A stretch of DNA of 64,000 nt from Tubiluchus corallicola. Lineage: Eukaryota; Priapulida; Priapulimorpha; Priapulimorphida; Tubiluchidae. Positions 45,257-55,522 of the stretch are shown here, piece by piece. The stretch spans positions 1 through 64,000 of the forward strand of contig JAQGDQ010000458.1 of NCBI GenBank assembly GCA_030141605.1. Reading direction: 5' to 3'. The notes beneath the pieces are model-generated. The model was not told where the DNA came from, ran no database searches, and saw only the letters and a program-made list of their open reading frames with translations. How positions within the stretch are numbered: position 1 is the first letter of the stretch; each line of letters begins with the position of its first letter. The translations under genes were made by a program, and so were the position numbers.

Positions 45257-45754
45257 CAGTCAACCTCGGTTATAAGGGACAACTCCGGACCAGAAAAAAT
45301 CGTCCCTTATATCCGATGTCCCTTATAGCCAAAGTTGAGTCAGACCGAGGGTGTATCTAGACCAGTGCTTTTCTGTACTTTTACCCATATTTTTATGGAT
45401 TATTGCTACACATTCAGTGCAAACAGTATGTAGGCAGCTCCTTCAGTGATGCGAAATCTGTGACCGCAGAAACCGAGCTGTTCAAAGGCCGAGTTTGCGA
45501 AAAATTGAGGTTAAAAATCGATCAATTTCGCTTTGATCATAGGGTCCCTTATATGCGAGGTAATTTACCTGGGTTTCTATTACGCGGGACCTGAAGATAT
45601 CGTCCCTTATAACCGAAAGTCCCTTATGTCCGAGTACCTTATATACGAAGATTTTTATAAGGAAAACGTTACGAAAAATCGGGACCGGTGTTGGTGGTCC
45701 CTTATAAGCGAATGTCCCTCATAAGCGAGTGTCCCTTATACCCGAGGTTGACTG
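45257..45754. mobile_element. pogo/Tigger-like MITE, copy 3 (reverse orientation)
   Basis: Ends are CAGTCAACCTCGG and CCGAGGTTGACTG with TA on both sides (45255-45256, 45755-45756). Internal order is inverted relative to copies 1 and 2. Best-preserved copy. Frames 45403-45594 and 45533-45724 are internal and not genes. Confidence 0.92.
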
Positions 45755-45929
45755 TATCAAAAGGATCAACCAGAGAGGATTCCTGCAGTTCAGACTACCA
45801 GTGTGTCAAAAATAAATAAATTTTTATTTGTAATTTCTTGTCATTTCATTTGTACAGAAGCTGACTGTATGCAAAACTTTGGTATGCCCTACAACCTGCC
45901 TACAAGCAAGTAGGTTCGAGTCTCCTCCA

Positions 45930-46510
45930 TCAAAAAGCGAATAGAAATCAAATCGAATTTGCACCTTTCTAACTCAAGTCAAACCAAATTTAAGCATCTT
46001 AGAATCCGAATCGAATTCAGTTTAAAGATTTTCGATTCACCTGTAAAAAGTGACCTCATAAAGGTCAAGCATATTACTCAATTTCGTCTTACAGTAAAAA
46101 CAGGAATAATTCGTTTAAAAATTGAGCCCAGTAATTGCAGCTAAGCTGTGCTGGCTGCATGATGTTTCAAAAGTTTTAACGATAAAGGATGAAGGTGGTT
46201 GGTTTAAACATAATTTATTGAAGGTGTAACATCTAGATTTGAAACAGAGTTTTACAACTAATATATGTTCTCCCCTAGTGGAAGCGAAATGCTAGACAGA
46301 TGCAAAACAATGGTGACCACAATGAATAATAAATATTGCAAAAAATATGAACATTAAAATGTAACAAGAGTAACAAAGTTAATACTATTTAAAGCGAATG
46401 AATGTGGTTGACGGGCTGAATAATTCGAATCTATAATTTTAAGTTAGAATCGAATTCAAACTAAACAAACTTGTTCGAATCAAATTCATAAGTTCAATGC
46501 TCATCCCTAC
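45930..46510. mobile_element. Possible MITE rich in GAATCGAATTC
   Basis: Starts around AAGCGAATAGAAATC and ends near GCTCATCCCTAC, with many GAATCGAATTC-type words in both halves. GTAGGGATGAGC is a common end for hAT-like elements, but I cannot find a matching left terminus. A B-box-like GGTTCGAGTCTCC lies just outside at 45912. Confidence 0.4.
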
Positions 46511-47367
46511 GAACAGTAATATCAGTAATATCACTTAGAAACGAAATGTAAAATGTACAGCCAAAGCTAACTATAAAGTACAAAAATATGCAATACATTT
46601 GACTGCATTTCAAAAAGCATAAAAACTCATTAAGGTTGCATTCACACTGGGTCAGCAACTAAAAGACAACTTATTCCTAAAGGCGCATAAAAATATCAAT
46701 TACTTCAAGTCTGAATATTGATACATGCGTATAACAGCTATACGTTTTTACAGCTAAACTAAACGAAACTTAAATTGAAATGTCAGGCTTGTGGAACACC
46801 GACTGATCACCACTTTGGATAGCCACACATTCTGGATGGATCAAGTTTCAATGGCCGGCAAGTGATAGTTACGCGGAAAGAAGCGATTTGATATTTTTTC
46901 TGCCCACCTGGCTGGCAAACTGGTATAAGTGCTGCTTAAAACAAAAGAACGTTCTTCAGACTTACCAAGTCATTAGTAAGCAAGGCCTAATCAGTCAAAT
47001 AAATAATATCTTAAAAAAAACTTGTATATGAAAGACCGAAACTCGTTGTGTAAATAAATTCAAAAACGCAGTTCAAAATTCACATTCAAATTCAAAATTC
47101 AAGTACATATCAAGAGACATCATAACAGTAGGTAACTAATAATTTAAAATAAAGTTTTTTTAATGCATTTAATACTTACAATTGTTGTAAACCCATCGAG
47201 ATGCAATTTACTCTATGGGTCTAAGTAAAATTAATTGATTAAGGCAAATTAAAACATAAAAAGTTCGTTTTTCGCAAAGGTCAGAATCATTATAAAAAGG
47301 ATTTTTTATACTTTTGGGTCCAATCACTTCAAATCCCATTTAAAATACCTTAACACTTGTTTTAAGC
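46511..47367. other. Intergenic upstream of ZF12
   Basis: Contains a good minus-strand donor ACTTG|GTAAGTC (last exon base 46966) that could serve ZF12 with an intron of about 4 kb. No gene. Confidence 0.4.
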
Positions 47368-47850
47368 CAGGGGTGTGCAAATTATCTGACCAGGAGGGCC
47401 ACATTAAACTTTCCCGCAATTCCAGTGGGCCACAGGCAGTTTGATCAAGGAGCCAAGTACAGAAGGGCCTAATAACGATTTTTTGCTATTATAGCTATTA
47501 TACATCATTACTACTACACTCAAGAAACTATTTTAGAAGTTACTAAAATTTATATTACAAACCATATATTTCTACTTTCAGGACAGATAGTGGTAATTTC
47601 AATACAATGCATATTAGTAATGTGTATCACACAGTCCGTGTAGTACAGTGACATTAAGCTACAACTGTCTTGTAAGGGTTAATGGCATCCGATTTAGTAG
47701 AAAAAACTACCTGCACTATCTTTGGGATCGTGGCACGGACTTCAGCTGGATACACTCAATTCATCGCCCGGGCCGCACTTTCATTAGGTTGACAAATCTC
47801 TTCGCGGGCCACACAAATTCTCTCGGCGGGCCGCAATTTGCACACCCCTG
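47368..47850. mobile_element. hAT-like MITE (CAGGGGTGTGCAAATT ends), second copy
   Basis: Ends match 16946-17447 in inverse orientation. The exact 8-bp target duplication TTTTAAGC is at 47360-47367 and 47851-47858. Frame 47648-47920 is the counterpart of the minus-strand frame at 16900-17166, both part of the element and too short to be a transposase. Confidence 0.93.
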
Positions 47851-48135
47851 TTTTAAGCTGTGGGGAAAGTCTGCAGTCAGTTGCTCCACTGTCTGTAATG
47901 ACATTTCGACACTCCAATAATGTCAAATGGCTCACAGTTTTAAACAAGACATATGATGCTTGTCAACTCACTAATGCAGACATGTTCCAGCAGCCACATC
48001 TGGCCGTATTCTTTGTTGCGAAATATTGTCCACGAATAATCAAGGAGAAGCTGTCCTGACGACAAATCACCTGTTACTGGCACAGCAAAGACAGCAAAAC
48101 CGTAACTATGACTAAAATCGTGAAACTCTGCTTTA

Positions 48136-49158
48136 CTACTGAACCTGAGCATGAGTTCGCAAATGCTTAGTCAGATTACTGTTATCCGCGTAACGTTTGT
48201 CGCAGTAAGCGCAATGATATGGTTTCTCTCCTGTATGTTTCCTAATGTGCAACTTCAAATGACTTTTGTACTCCGTGTGATAAAAGCAGAGATCACACTG
48301 CCATTGCCGCTTATTGGTGACAGTCATAAAAGTCTGCTTTTCCGTGCCTCCCGTACCGCTTGTTAGTTGAGAGCCAACAGTACCTGAGTTCTTTGACTGG
48401 GCGTGGCTGCGCATGTGAGCCACTAACTTGCCTTTTTCTGCAAAGCGTTTACTGCAGTAAGAACACTGGAATGGCTTCGCTGATGCGCTTACGTGCGCGG
48501 AGGTGCGCACCTTGAAATGCCTCTTATTGCTTGTACGATAAGAGCACACGTTGCGCTGCCATTGTTCCCTATTTGAGTTATTCGTTTGTGTGACTTCTGG
48601 AAAATTGTTACGAGGCAACAGCTCTGTATTACGAAAAGATCCACCTTGCAACTGCAAATCTGCAATCCCAGTTCTTTTAGTGTTTTGTGGACACGGCAAG
48701 CGCTCATTAACCTCAGTCAAACCGTCTGAAAATGCACCTAATAACATAGGTCTATTACTACACCCGTTAATACTATACAGATCGAAAACGTCTGCTACCT
48801 CTGCAGTTTCATCAACTTTATTACACTCTTCAGCATCAGATGTATGCGCAATAATTTCTTCATCGAGTCCTTGACAGCGATACGCTGCTGGGAATGCTTC
48901 AGCGTTTGTTGCGGCCATTTCTTCACACTCTTCCATTTTAAGTTGTAACTTATCGCTCGGAATGGCAATGTATGCTTCTTGCCGACTTCCACAAGCGACG
49001 TCTGTGGATGATTCATCCACGTACGAATTGTCGCCCTTGCTAACCAAAATCTTACAATGCCATGTTCTCGAGTGAGCAAAAAATACAGCCTCCGTCATGA
49101 AGCATTCGGAACACGATGTGCATTTAAAGTAGATTTGAGAATCATCTTCATCTTCCAT
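48136..49158 (-). CDS. ZF13: array-family zinc-finger protein with a decayed middle finger
   Basis: 340 aa, ATG at 49158 (MEDEDDSQIYFKC). The N-terminal finger is of the S-C-S-E-C type, ending ILVS. LKMEECEE is the SUMO-type motif. Two finger pairs follow. The first, from W200, starts WQRNVC, losing its first zinc cysteine, and has VRTSAH where the first histidine should be. The linker is SASAKPF, not TGEKPF, so this finger is dead. Its partner (contacts E,G,K,A) keeps all ligands. The second pair from W286 is intact (Y,S,H,L and D,S,N,K). It groups with ZF12, with which it shares the doubled module. The acceptor leaves the first exon base at 49186. A strong donor CTGGAG|GTGAGT at 49633/49634 would give a 0.45-kb intron. 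Confidence 0.93.
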   Translation of the reverse strand: MEDEDDSQIYFKCTSCSECFMTEAVFFAHSRTWHCKILVSKGDNSYVDESSTDVACGSRQEAYIAIPSDKLQLKMEECEEMAATNAEAFPAAYRCQGLDEEIIAHTSDAEECNKVDETAEVADVFDLYSINGCSNRPMLLGAFSDGLTEVNERLPCPQNTKRTGIADLQLQGGSFRNTELLPRNNFPEVTQTNNSNREQWQRNVCSYRTSNKRHFKVRTSAHVSASAKPFQCSYCSKRFAEKGKLVAHMRSHAQSKNSGTVGSQLTSGTGGTEKQTFMTVTNKRQWQCDLCFYHTEYKSHLKLHIRKHTGEKPYHCAYCDKRYADNSNLTKHLRTHAQVQ

Positions 49159-49293
49159 GCTGACACAGAATATTTTCTCTGCTGCACTGAAATATAAGGT
49201 TTTATTATTGTAGCCGAATGACCCCTAGAAAAAAACTGATAATTGTTTTAATGAAAACCTACTAAGAGGGATGATCCTAAAGCACAACAAAAG

Positions 49294-49521
49294 GGGTACC
49301 TGAAGTAGGTTTCAGAGAAATCGCCTTAAAAAACTTTATTACTTTGTAGCAACTTTAAGCAAATATCGTAATCGCGTTGAAAGGATTTTTGTTTGTTTTC
49401 ATTTTAAATCTCCCGCAATACTGTACCGTCCGTGCCATTACATGACGTCATATAAGGACAACGTAAATCAGGGGAAGAAAAGTAAATGTTAAACTATGTA
49501 CCAAAAAACCTTCCATGCAAA
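49294..49521. repeat. Dispersed repeat, copy 2 of 2
   Basis: Begins GGGTACCTGAAGTAGGTTTC and is colinear with 35688-35908. Lies in the presumed 5' intron of ZF13. Confidence 0.85.
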
Positions 49522-49633
49522 CTTATGTTACTTAGCATTGTCCTTGCCTGCTTGAAAGACTCATGTAGCTAGAAAAGTAAATTATTAATTATTTAAAATG
49601 TTTTTGCAAATTGGTAAAATGTTGTTGACTCAC

Positions 49634-49780
49634 CTCCAGGGTGCACCGCTCACTAATCAAAAAACACTTTGAACGACTTATGTAATTTCAAAAACAAATT
49701 CTTAATAATTTAAATGTTCGTGCCACCTGATAAAACAGCACCGCCTCATCTTCTCAGTGTGCATCAAAAAATGTTACTAG
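49634..49780 (-). other. Candidate ZF13 leader exon end (CTGGAG|GTGAGT)
   Basis: The minus-strand 5' splice site at 49633/49634 is strong and lies 448 bases before the ZF13 acceptor. The upstream edge of the exon is not defined; 49780 is only a placeholder before the minisatellite. Confidence 0.4.
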
Positions 49781-49844
49781 CTTACCAAAAATATATTCTT
49801 AATCTTATTGACATGATACAGTAATTTACACAGTGGTCACAGCA

Positions 49845-50337
49845 CGTTTGTGTAGTAATAATTCTTTTGTTTGTGTAGTAATAATTCTTTCATCTGTGTG
49901 GTAATAATTCTTTCATCTGTGTGGTAATAATTCTTTTACTTGTGTGGTAATAATTCTTTCATCTGTGTGGTAATAATTCTTTTACTTGTGTGGTAATAAT
50001 TCTTTCATTTGTGTGGCAATAATTCTTTCATCTGTGTGGTAATAATTCTTTCATTTGTGTGGTAATAATTCTTTTATTTGTGTAGTAATAATTCTTTCAT
50101 CTGTGTGGTAATAATTCTTTCATTTGTGTGGTAATAATTCTTTCATTTGTGTGGTAATAATTCTTTCATTTGTGTGGTAATAATTCTTTCATTTGTGTGG
50201 TAATAATTCTTTCATTTGTGTGGTAATAATTCTTTCATTTGTGTGGTAATAATTCTTTCATTTGTGTGGTAATAATTCTTTCATTTGTGTGGTAATAATT
50301 CTTTCATTTGTGTGGTAATAATTCTTTCATTTGTGTT
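49845..50337. repeat. 23-bp minisatellite, about 21 copies
   Basis: Unit TAATAATTCTTTCATTTGTG plus TGG. Left units vary (CATCTG, TACTTG, TATTTG), while units from about 50110 onward are almost identical, showing recent expansion at the right end. Confidence 0.97.
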
Positions 50338-50504
50338 CAAACAACATTCTTTCAAACAGCAAAATCAATGTTTAAATATTAAAAGAACACGCTGTACTGC
50401 AAATATTAATCAACACAAACTCTGACACTATAACATCAGCCTTGAAAAACACAGAAATTACAATATTGACAACAAGTCACACATTGATATAATATATAGA
50501 TTAG

Positions 50505-50574
50505 CATGGGGGCCCCTATGCTCGTGGGGCCCCCAGGCAACTGCCCGGCATACCCTTGCGTAAAGACAGCCCTG
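50505..50574. mobile_element. Solo end of a hAT-like element
   Basis: GGGGGCCCCTATGCTCGTGG, then GGCAACTGCCCGGCATACCC, ending GACAGCCCTG, resembles the terminal part of hAT elements whose ends read CAGGGCTGTC. No matching second end was found. Confidence 0.5.
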
Positions 50575-51215
50575 GTGTGGACGGAGTTGGCTGCAAACGC
50601 AGCTGGATCACCAAAATTCAAACTAGCCGTGACAGTAAAACTACGCAGAAAGTGTTGACACGAATGAAAAAGTCGCACGCACGTACACACAGTTGCTGCT
50701 ATAGACTTAGGCGACACAAAAACCTGTTTATTTTGGCAGCCAGTTAATGCAATGAATGCCTCGCATCACATATTGGGAATCCAAGTGACATACTCTAGCT
50801 AGAGCTTGAGAACGCTACGTGGGACTCACTACATGTTCACGATTGTCTACATCCCAGTGTACCACCGCGCCGAGTATTGTTGTAGCGCCAAACCGTGTGC
50901 GGTATTAAATTTCATTTATAATTTTGATGGGCTGTACATGATAACACACACACGGGGAAGTTTGTTGTGTATTCATGTTTTCATCACCATTTTCTTTCTT
51001 TAGTTTAAATTATCTTTTTTGTATTCATTCATGCCATTTATTAAGTTAATTTATTAAATTTATTAAGTTAACACTGCATAAATTTTCTTATAGTGTTGAC
51101 TTGATGTGTCTTCATGTGCTGATGACTTATAAACTTTACACGTTACATCTATTATATATAACGTTCTCTATGTAAGTGTGCACATTGGCATTTTATATAA
51201 TAAATCTAATCTAAT
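50575..51215. other. Intergenic with a LINE-tail-like ATCTAA repeat
   Basis: Ends with AATAAATCTAATCTAATCTAA (51198-51218), a polyadenylation-like signal followed by a short tandem repeat, as seen at LINE 3' ends. Upstream frames 50556-50747 and 50806-51003 show no domain. Confidence 0.45.
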
Positions 51216-52844
51216 CTAAAGTTGAGCAAACGTGCACGTCCCATGTAATGTCCGTTAATAACAATGCTTTTAAAAGCGCATGCTGATTCATGTAGTACAC
51301 GACATGGGCAAACTAGATCTTACCAGAATAAAAAAAACTGACCGGAAGGGCCTTTCCTCTCAAAGTTCCTATCTTCGTAGAATGCCTGGAACGCTTGTAA
51401 GACCCGAGTTATGTGGCTTGCGTTTAAGATTCCAAAACAGACAATTATTATAACATTTACGATTTAGAACCAATTGTTGTACAAAAGTATTATGACAATC
51501 AAATTCGTTTCCGGTAGAAACCGTCTGATACACTACATTTCTCTCTTTGTCACAGCTAAAAGTCGTTGACGGAAATCTTTGTAAGGCCCTTCCCTAAAGT
51601 TTATTACCAAAACTGTGGCATGTAACCAATAAACTATTTAACGAACGTGACTTACACACTGGGTCCTTATTCTTTAATAATAACAAAATGCCGTGGAAAT
51701 CAAACAATGTTAACAAAATAATGAGCATCGTAGTCATCATACAGGTATTAGCAAATTATGCAGAGTAATAATTGAATTATCCATTATCTTTTGTAGAAAA
51801 GAATACAGTTTTATAATTTGAAACAATAGTTCATAAAACTTCACGTAATATAATTTTATTACATACAGTCTTATGAAAAGCAAATATTGTTAATGGACAA
51901 CTAGGGATATCATTATGCATTGACCACTACTTCAATATTACTTAAACATATGTACATTTTTTATAATGATAATGTATATATTTTGTGTTTATATAATATC
52001 AGCTTGTGAGATTGCACTTAGATTATGCTAACGAGTCCATGCATGCTAATTAAAGAAGGGCACCAAAAAGCACTTTAAAAATGGTATAACTATTTTATTA
52101 TATTTCAAATTATAATAGCCAGGTAGAGTAAAATTACGGTGACTGTATAGATTTTATAAAGCATCCAAATCGCTTACAAAGTTTCCTATTTTGAAGTGCC
52201 CCAATAATTAAAAATTTAAGAATAACACATCTATGTATTTTTCGTGTGTACATATTTATATTTCTCATGGTGTCTATTTCGCACAACATCTTGTTGTACA
52301 GATTTGTTTGTTTGTGATTGCAGGAGACATCATCAAGAGGCATAGTGCTTGCTTCTTTCAGTGAATATAAGAAATGTTTATGTGAAAATATAGCATTTAT
52401 CAAAACAAAGAAAGAAGGAAACAAATTTTTGGTCATCCTTCTCACATCGTGGTTTTAGCATCCATTGACCAAGTGCTCGTTGTTAATGGTTTTGCCAAAG
52501 AAACAAAATGTCACCTTCTTTAATTGTTCACGCATTCTACCAACCAGATAAATTTAGTAGATCACTCCCTGTGCTACATTACTTATAAAAATACTTGTAA
52601 ATATTAGCAGTAACTGTCCATCATGATCAGATGTTGGTGCAAAAGTGATGCAGAGACAAACGAAGATACTACAATAACAACACTCATTAAATTGGTAGCA
52701 AAACCAATAGCATTTCTGTTACCGATAAACTGATTAATTTATCTCAACGACAACAATTTTCTTCAAGAATCTTCATTATGACAAATTCTCAAATGCCTTA
52801 TCAGTTTCTTGACTTTCGATTACAGCAATAGAAACAGTGGAAGG
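51216..52844. other. Intergenic, 3' flank of ZF14
   Basis: No gene recognised. A 103-codon minus-strand frame at 52134-52445 has no motif I know. Remnants of the lost last finger of ZF14 lie at 52770-52844. Confidence 0.4.
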
Positions 52845-53876
52845 TTATTCTCCAGTATGAGTTTTTGCATGATTCTCATAATGACTTTTAAGCTTCGTAT
52901 AATATGGACACAGATCACACTGCCAAAACTTCGGCTTAACCCATTTGGCAAAACGTAAGCTTCTGGCGGGAACACGATTACGAGATCCAGGAACTCTTGT
53001 GGCTTTACTTCTGACGGAAGTGAGAGAGGTTACATTTTCAAGTGACATTTCATTATGCTTGCGCAAGTGTGCAGTTAACGTGCTCTTTTCTTTGAAGTGT
53101 TTAGTGCACTGAGGACAATGAAAAGGCTTCTCTCCTGTATGAGTTCTAACGTGGCTGTCATAATGGCTTTTGAACCTTGTAATATATGAGCACAACTGAC
53201 ACTGCCATCGCTTGTAAGCTTTAGGCTTAATGCGATACGAAGGGCTAAATGCGGGCAACGGCTGAGAGCACTCACTTTCCAACTGAGAACACTCACTTGC
53301 TGCTTGCGACAGAAATTGCCCCGATGCATTTTGGTCATCTGGTGTTATGCCGTTATTCTGCCACATGCTCCTAACGGTGTAGTGATTGGCAGTGTTATTA
53401 AGATCTGCAGATATACGTTCGTCATTTGTATTCGTATAGGAAAGCACAAGCTGATGATTTTGTACATCATTCGATGATTTATGATCACCATTGTCAAATT
53501 CTACATTCTCAGTACAGACATCTACCCTGTCCTTTTGAGCATATTCGTTATTACCAAATGCAGAAGGCACATCACTTCTGCTAATGCTTTGAAGAGATGA
53601 TGACTCTCCAAAATTGCTTTCGATCGTTACGGCATTGGCAACCTCAATTTTTACAGAACCATCTGCATCATCGGGGCATTTACCACTGTCGTCGGGACCT
53701 TGCTGTACAACCATTGCTGACTCACACCGGTTAAGATTTTGACCTACGCTGATAAGTATCTTGCAATGCCAGAATCTTGTATGCACGAAGAATTTTTCCT
53801 CGGTTGCCAAGCACTCAGAACAGGCTGTGCATTTATAAAACATTTGCAAGTCGTGATCATCAACCATGGAGTCCAT
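52845..53876 (-). CDS. ZF14: array-family zinc-finger protein, truncated in its last finger pair
   Basis: 343 aa from the ATG at 53876 (MDSMVDDHDLQMFYKC); the longer frame to 53915 begins with GTG and crosses the acceptor. It is the most diverged N-terminal finger (CSECLATEEKFFVHTRFWHCKILIS) but keeps all zinc ligands. VKIE is the SUMO-type motif. A first pair from W224 is intact (F,S,H,S and E,S,T,A). A second unit from F317 has one intact finger (L,S,H,N). The protein then stops directly after THTGE, where the paralogs continue KPF plus another finger. Downstream bases in other frames still encode CFYC, NRK and LIRHLRICH. The acceptor leaves the first exon base at 53894. The donor CAG|GTGAGA at 55466/55467 is a good leader candidate. 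Confidence 0.92.
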   Translation of the reverse strand: MDSMVDDHDLQMFYKCTACSECLATEEKFFVHTRFWHCKILISVGQNLNRCESAMVVQQGPDDSGKCPDDADGSVKIEVANAVTIESNFGESSSLQSISRSDVPSAFGNNEYAQKDRVDVCTENVEFDNGDHKSSNDVQNHQLVLSYTNTNDERISADLNNTANHYTVRSMWQNNGITPDDQNASGQFLSQAASECSQLESECSQPLPAFSPSYRIKPKAYKRWQCQLCSYITRFKSHYDSHVRTHTGEKPFHCPQCTKHFKEKSTLTAHLRKHNEMSLENVTSLTSVRSKATRVPGSRNRVPARSLRFAKWVKPKFWQCDLCPYYTKLKSHYENHAKTHTGE

Positions 53877-54153
53877 TTTGAGCTCTTTGGTGAGCTGAAA
53901 CAATAATTTCACCACTTTGAGTTGACAAAACCTGACAACATACGCGCAAATGTAAAGCTGTGTTCACTCATTACATCTTGTTCAAGTGTCAATGCAAAAA
54001 GTCATTAGTTAACTATGCAAAACAGTCCCAGTTAGTTATGTAACCACTTTTCATTGAAATTGCTTAAGCTTTGTTTGTGGTGTTAACTGAATTTATTAAA
54101 ATGAACGAGCTTGTTCATCTTGAATGGGGCAAAATAATACTATGTGCTCCAGA

Positions 54154-54538
54154 CAGGGCTGAATGTTGACCTTTAGGGGCCCTTAGACTAAAGAAATTAT
54201 GAGGCCCCATCTGACGGAGTCACTCTCTAACTTGCCCATACTCGTCTCGAACATTTTTACTCCCAGTATATTTTAGTGACATTTACATAGCCTGAAATAC
54301 ACTTATTGCAAATTCTTTAAATAAACTAGACTAGCTATCATTTGTCTGTCAATAAAAAAATTCTTTAAGAAATACCACCATTTTACTAATTATTACAAAC
54401 CAAATTAACACATATTTCAATAGTGTGTGTTAGTAACTAACAGTAGTGAAAAAAACTAAGTTTTTTAATCAAATGTTACCAAAGCTTGAAAGGCCGTAGC
54501 CTGCAGTCTATACTAACCTATATGATAATCCGGCCCTG
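54154..54538. mobile_element. Probable hAT-like MITE (CAGGGC ends)
   Basis: Left CAGGGCTGAATG and right ATAATCCGGCCCTG. GGCCGTAGCCTGCAG and ATATGATAATCCGG near the right end are typical of a common hAT-like family. Flanking 8-mers GCTCCAGA and GCTGAGCA do not match well. Confidence 0.6.
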
Positions 54539-54616
54539 GCTGAGCAACAATAAAATGTGGCTGAAATGAAGTACAAATCAGCAAATAACAAACTTAACAC
54601 TCTTATAGTGAAATAA

Positions 54617-55092
54617 AGTCAACCTCGGATATAAGGGATACCTTGGTCGACCGGAAAAATGTCTCTTATATCCGCTCTCCCTTATAGCCAAAGTTGAGTT
54701 AGACCGAGGGTGTATCTAGACCTGTACTTTTCTGTACTTTCACCCATATTTTTATGGATTATTGCTGCACATTCAGTGCAAACGGTATGTAGGAAGCTCC
54801 TTCAGTGATGCGAGATGTATGTGAACGCGGAAACCGAGCTGTTCGAAGGCCGAGTTTGCGAAAAATTGAGGTTCAAAATCGATCAATTTCGTTTTGATCA
54901 TAGGGTACCTTATACGCGAGGTAATTTACCTGGGTTTCTATTGACCTGAAGATATCGTTCCTTATAACCAAAAGTCCCTTATATCCAAGTATCTTATATA
55001 AGAATATTTTTATAAGGAAAAACGTTACGAAAAATCGGGGCTGGTGTTGGTGGTTCCTTATAAGCGAAGTCCCTTATACCCGAGGTTGACTG
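54617..55092. mobile_element. pogo/Tigger-like MITE, copy 4 (reverse orientation)
   Basis: Left end AGTCAACCTCGG (first base mutated) and right end CCGAGGTTGACTG followed by TA. Colinear with 45257-45754, more diverged. Confidence 0.88.
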
Positions 55093-55466
55093 TATTAAAT
55101 TTTGTATTGCCATTTAATATACATGTTTATAAGTAAGTTTTTGCAAATCTTAAGACTAAAAGTATAATTGTGTATGTGAAGAATTTAATTTACATATGCT
55201 TGAAAACTGAAGTAGACAACCTAAGTACACAATTCCAAAAATATACAGTAAACTAAAAATATTTTCTTAAGGTACCAGTACTTACATGACTATGTCAGAT
55301 TAAACAATAAAGTTAGAAGAACAATGAAACTAACAACAATGGAAAGGAACAAGTACTAAATTCAATTTATTGATATCACTATAAGAGCAACTAGCAGATG
55401 GAATGTCAACAACACAACAATACATAGTAAGTGAGTATGACATCATAAAGGGGCAAGCTGTCTCAC

Positions 55467-55515
55467 CTGACATGCACCAGTTTTCGGCTTTGAACTGGAA
55501 AATGACACAAATAAC
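55467..55515 (-). other. Candidate ZF14 leader exon end (CAG|GTGAGA)
   Basis: Minus strand ATGTCAG|GTGAGACAG is close to the ideal donor. Last exon base 55467. Joining to 53894 would give an intron of 1.57 kb. The exon's 5' end is unknown; the 21-bp minisatellite begins directly upstream. Confidence 0.45.
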
Positions 55516-55522
55516 AAAATAA

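Noticed and set aside
45890-45935. tRNA-derived SINE suggested by GGTTCGAGTCTCC
   Set aside because: Only the B-box-like sequence is present; no A box at the expected distance and no tRNA fold.
49845-50337. Regularly spaced repeats considered as a CRISPR array
   Set aside because: Units are contiguous with no unique spacers, and the window is eukaryotic; this is a minisatellite.
52134-52445. 103-codon minus-strand frame, possibly part of a retroelement
   Set aside because: No reverse transcriptase or other motif recognised; not enough for a call.
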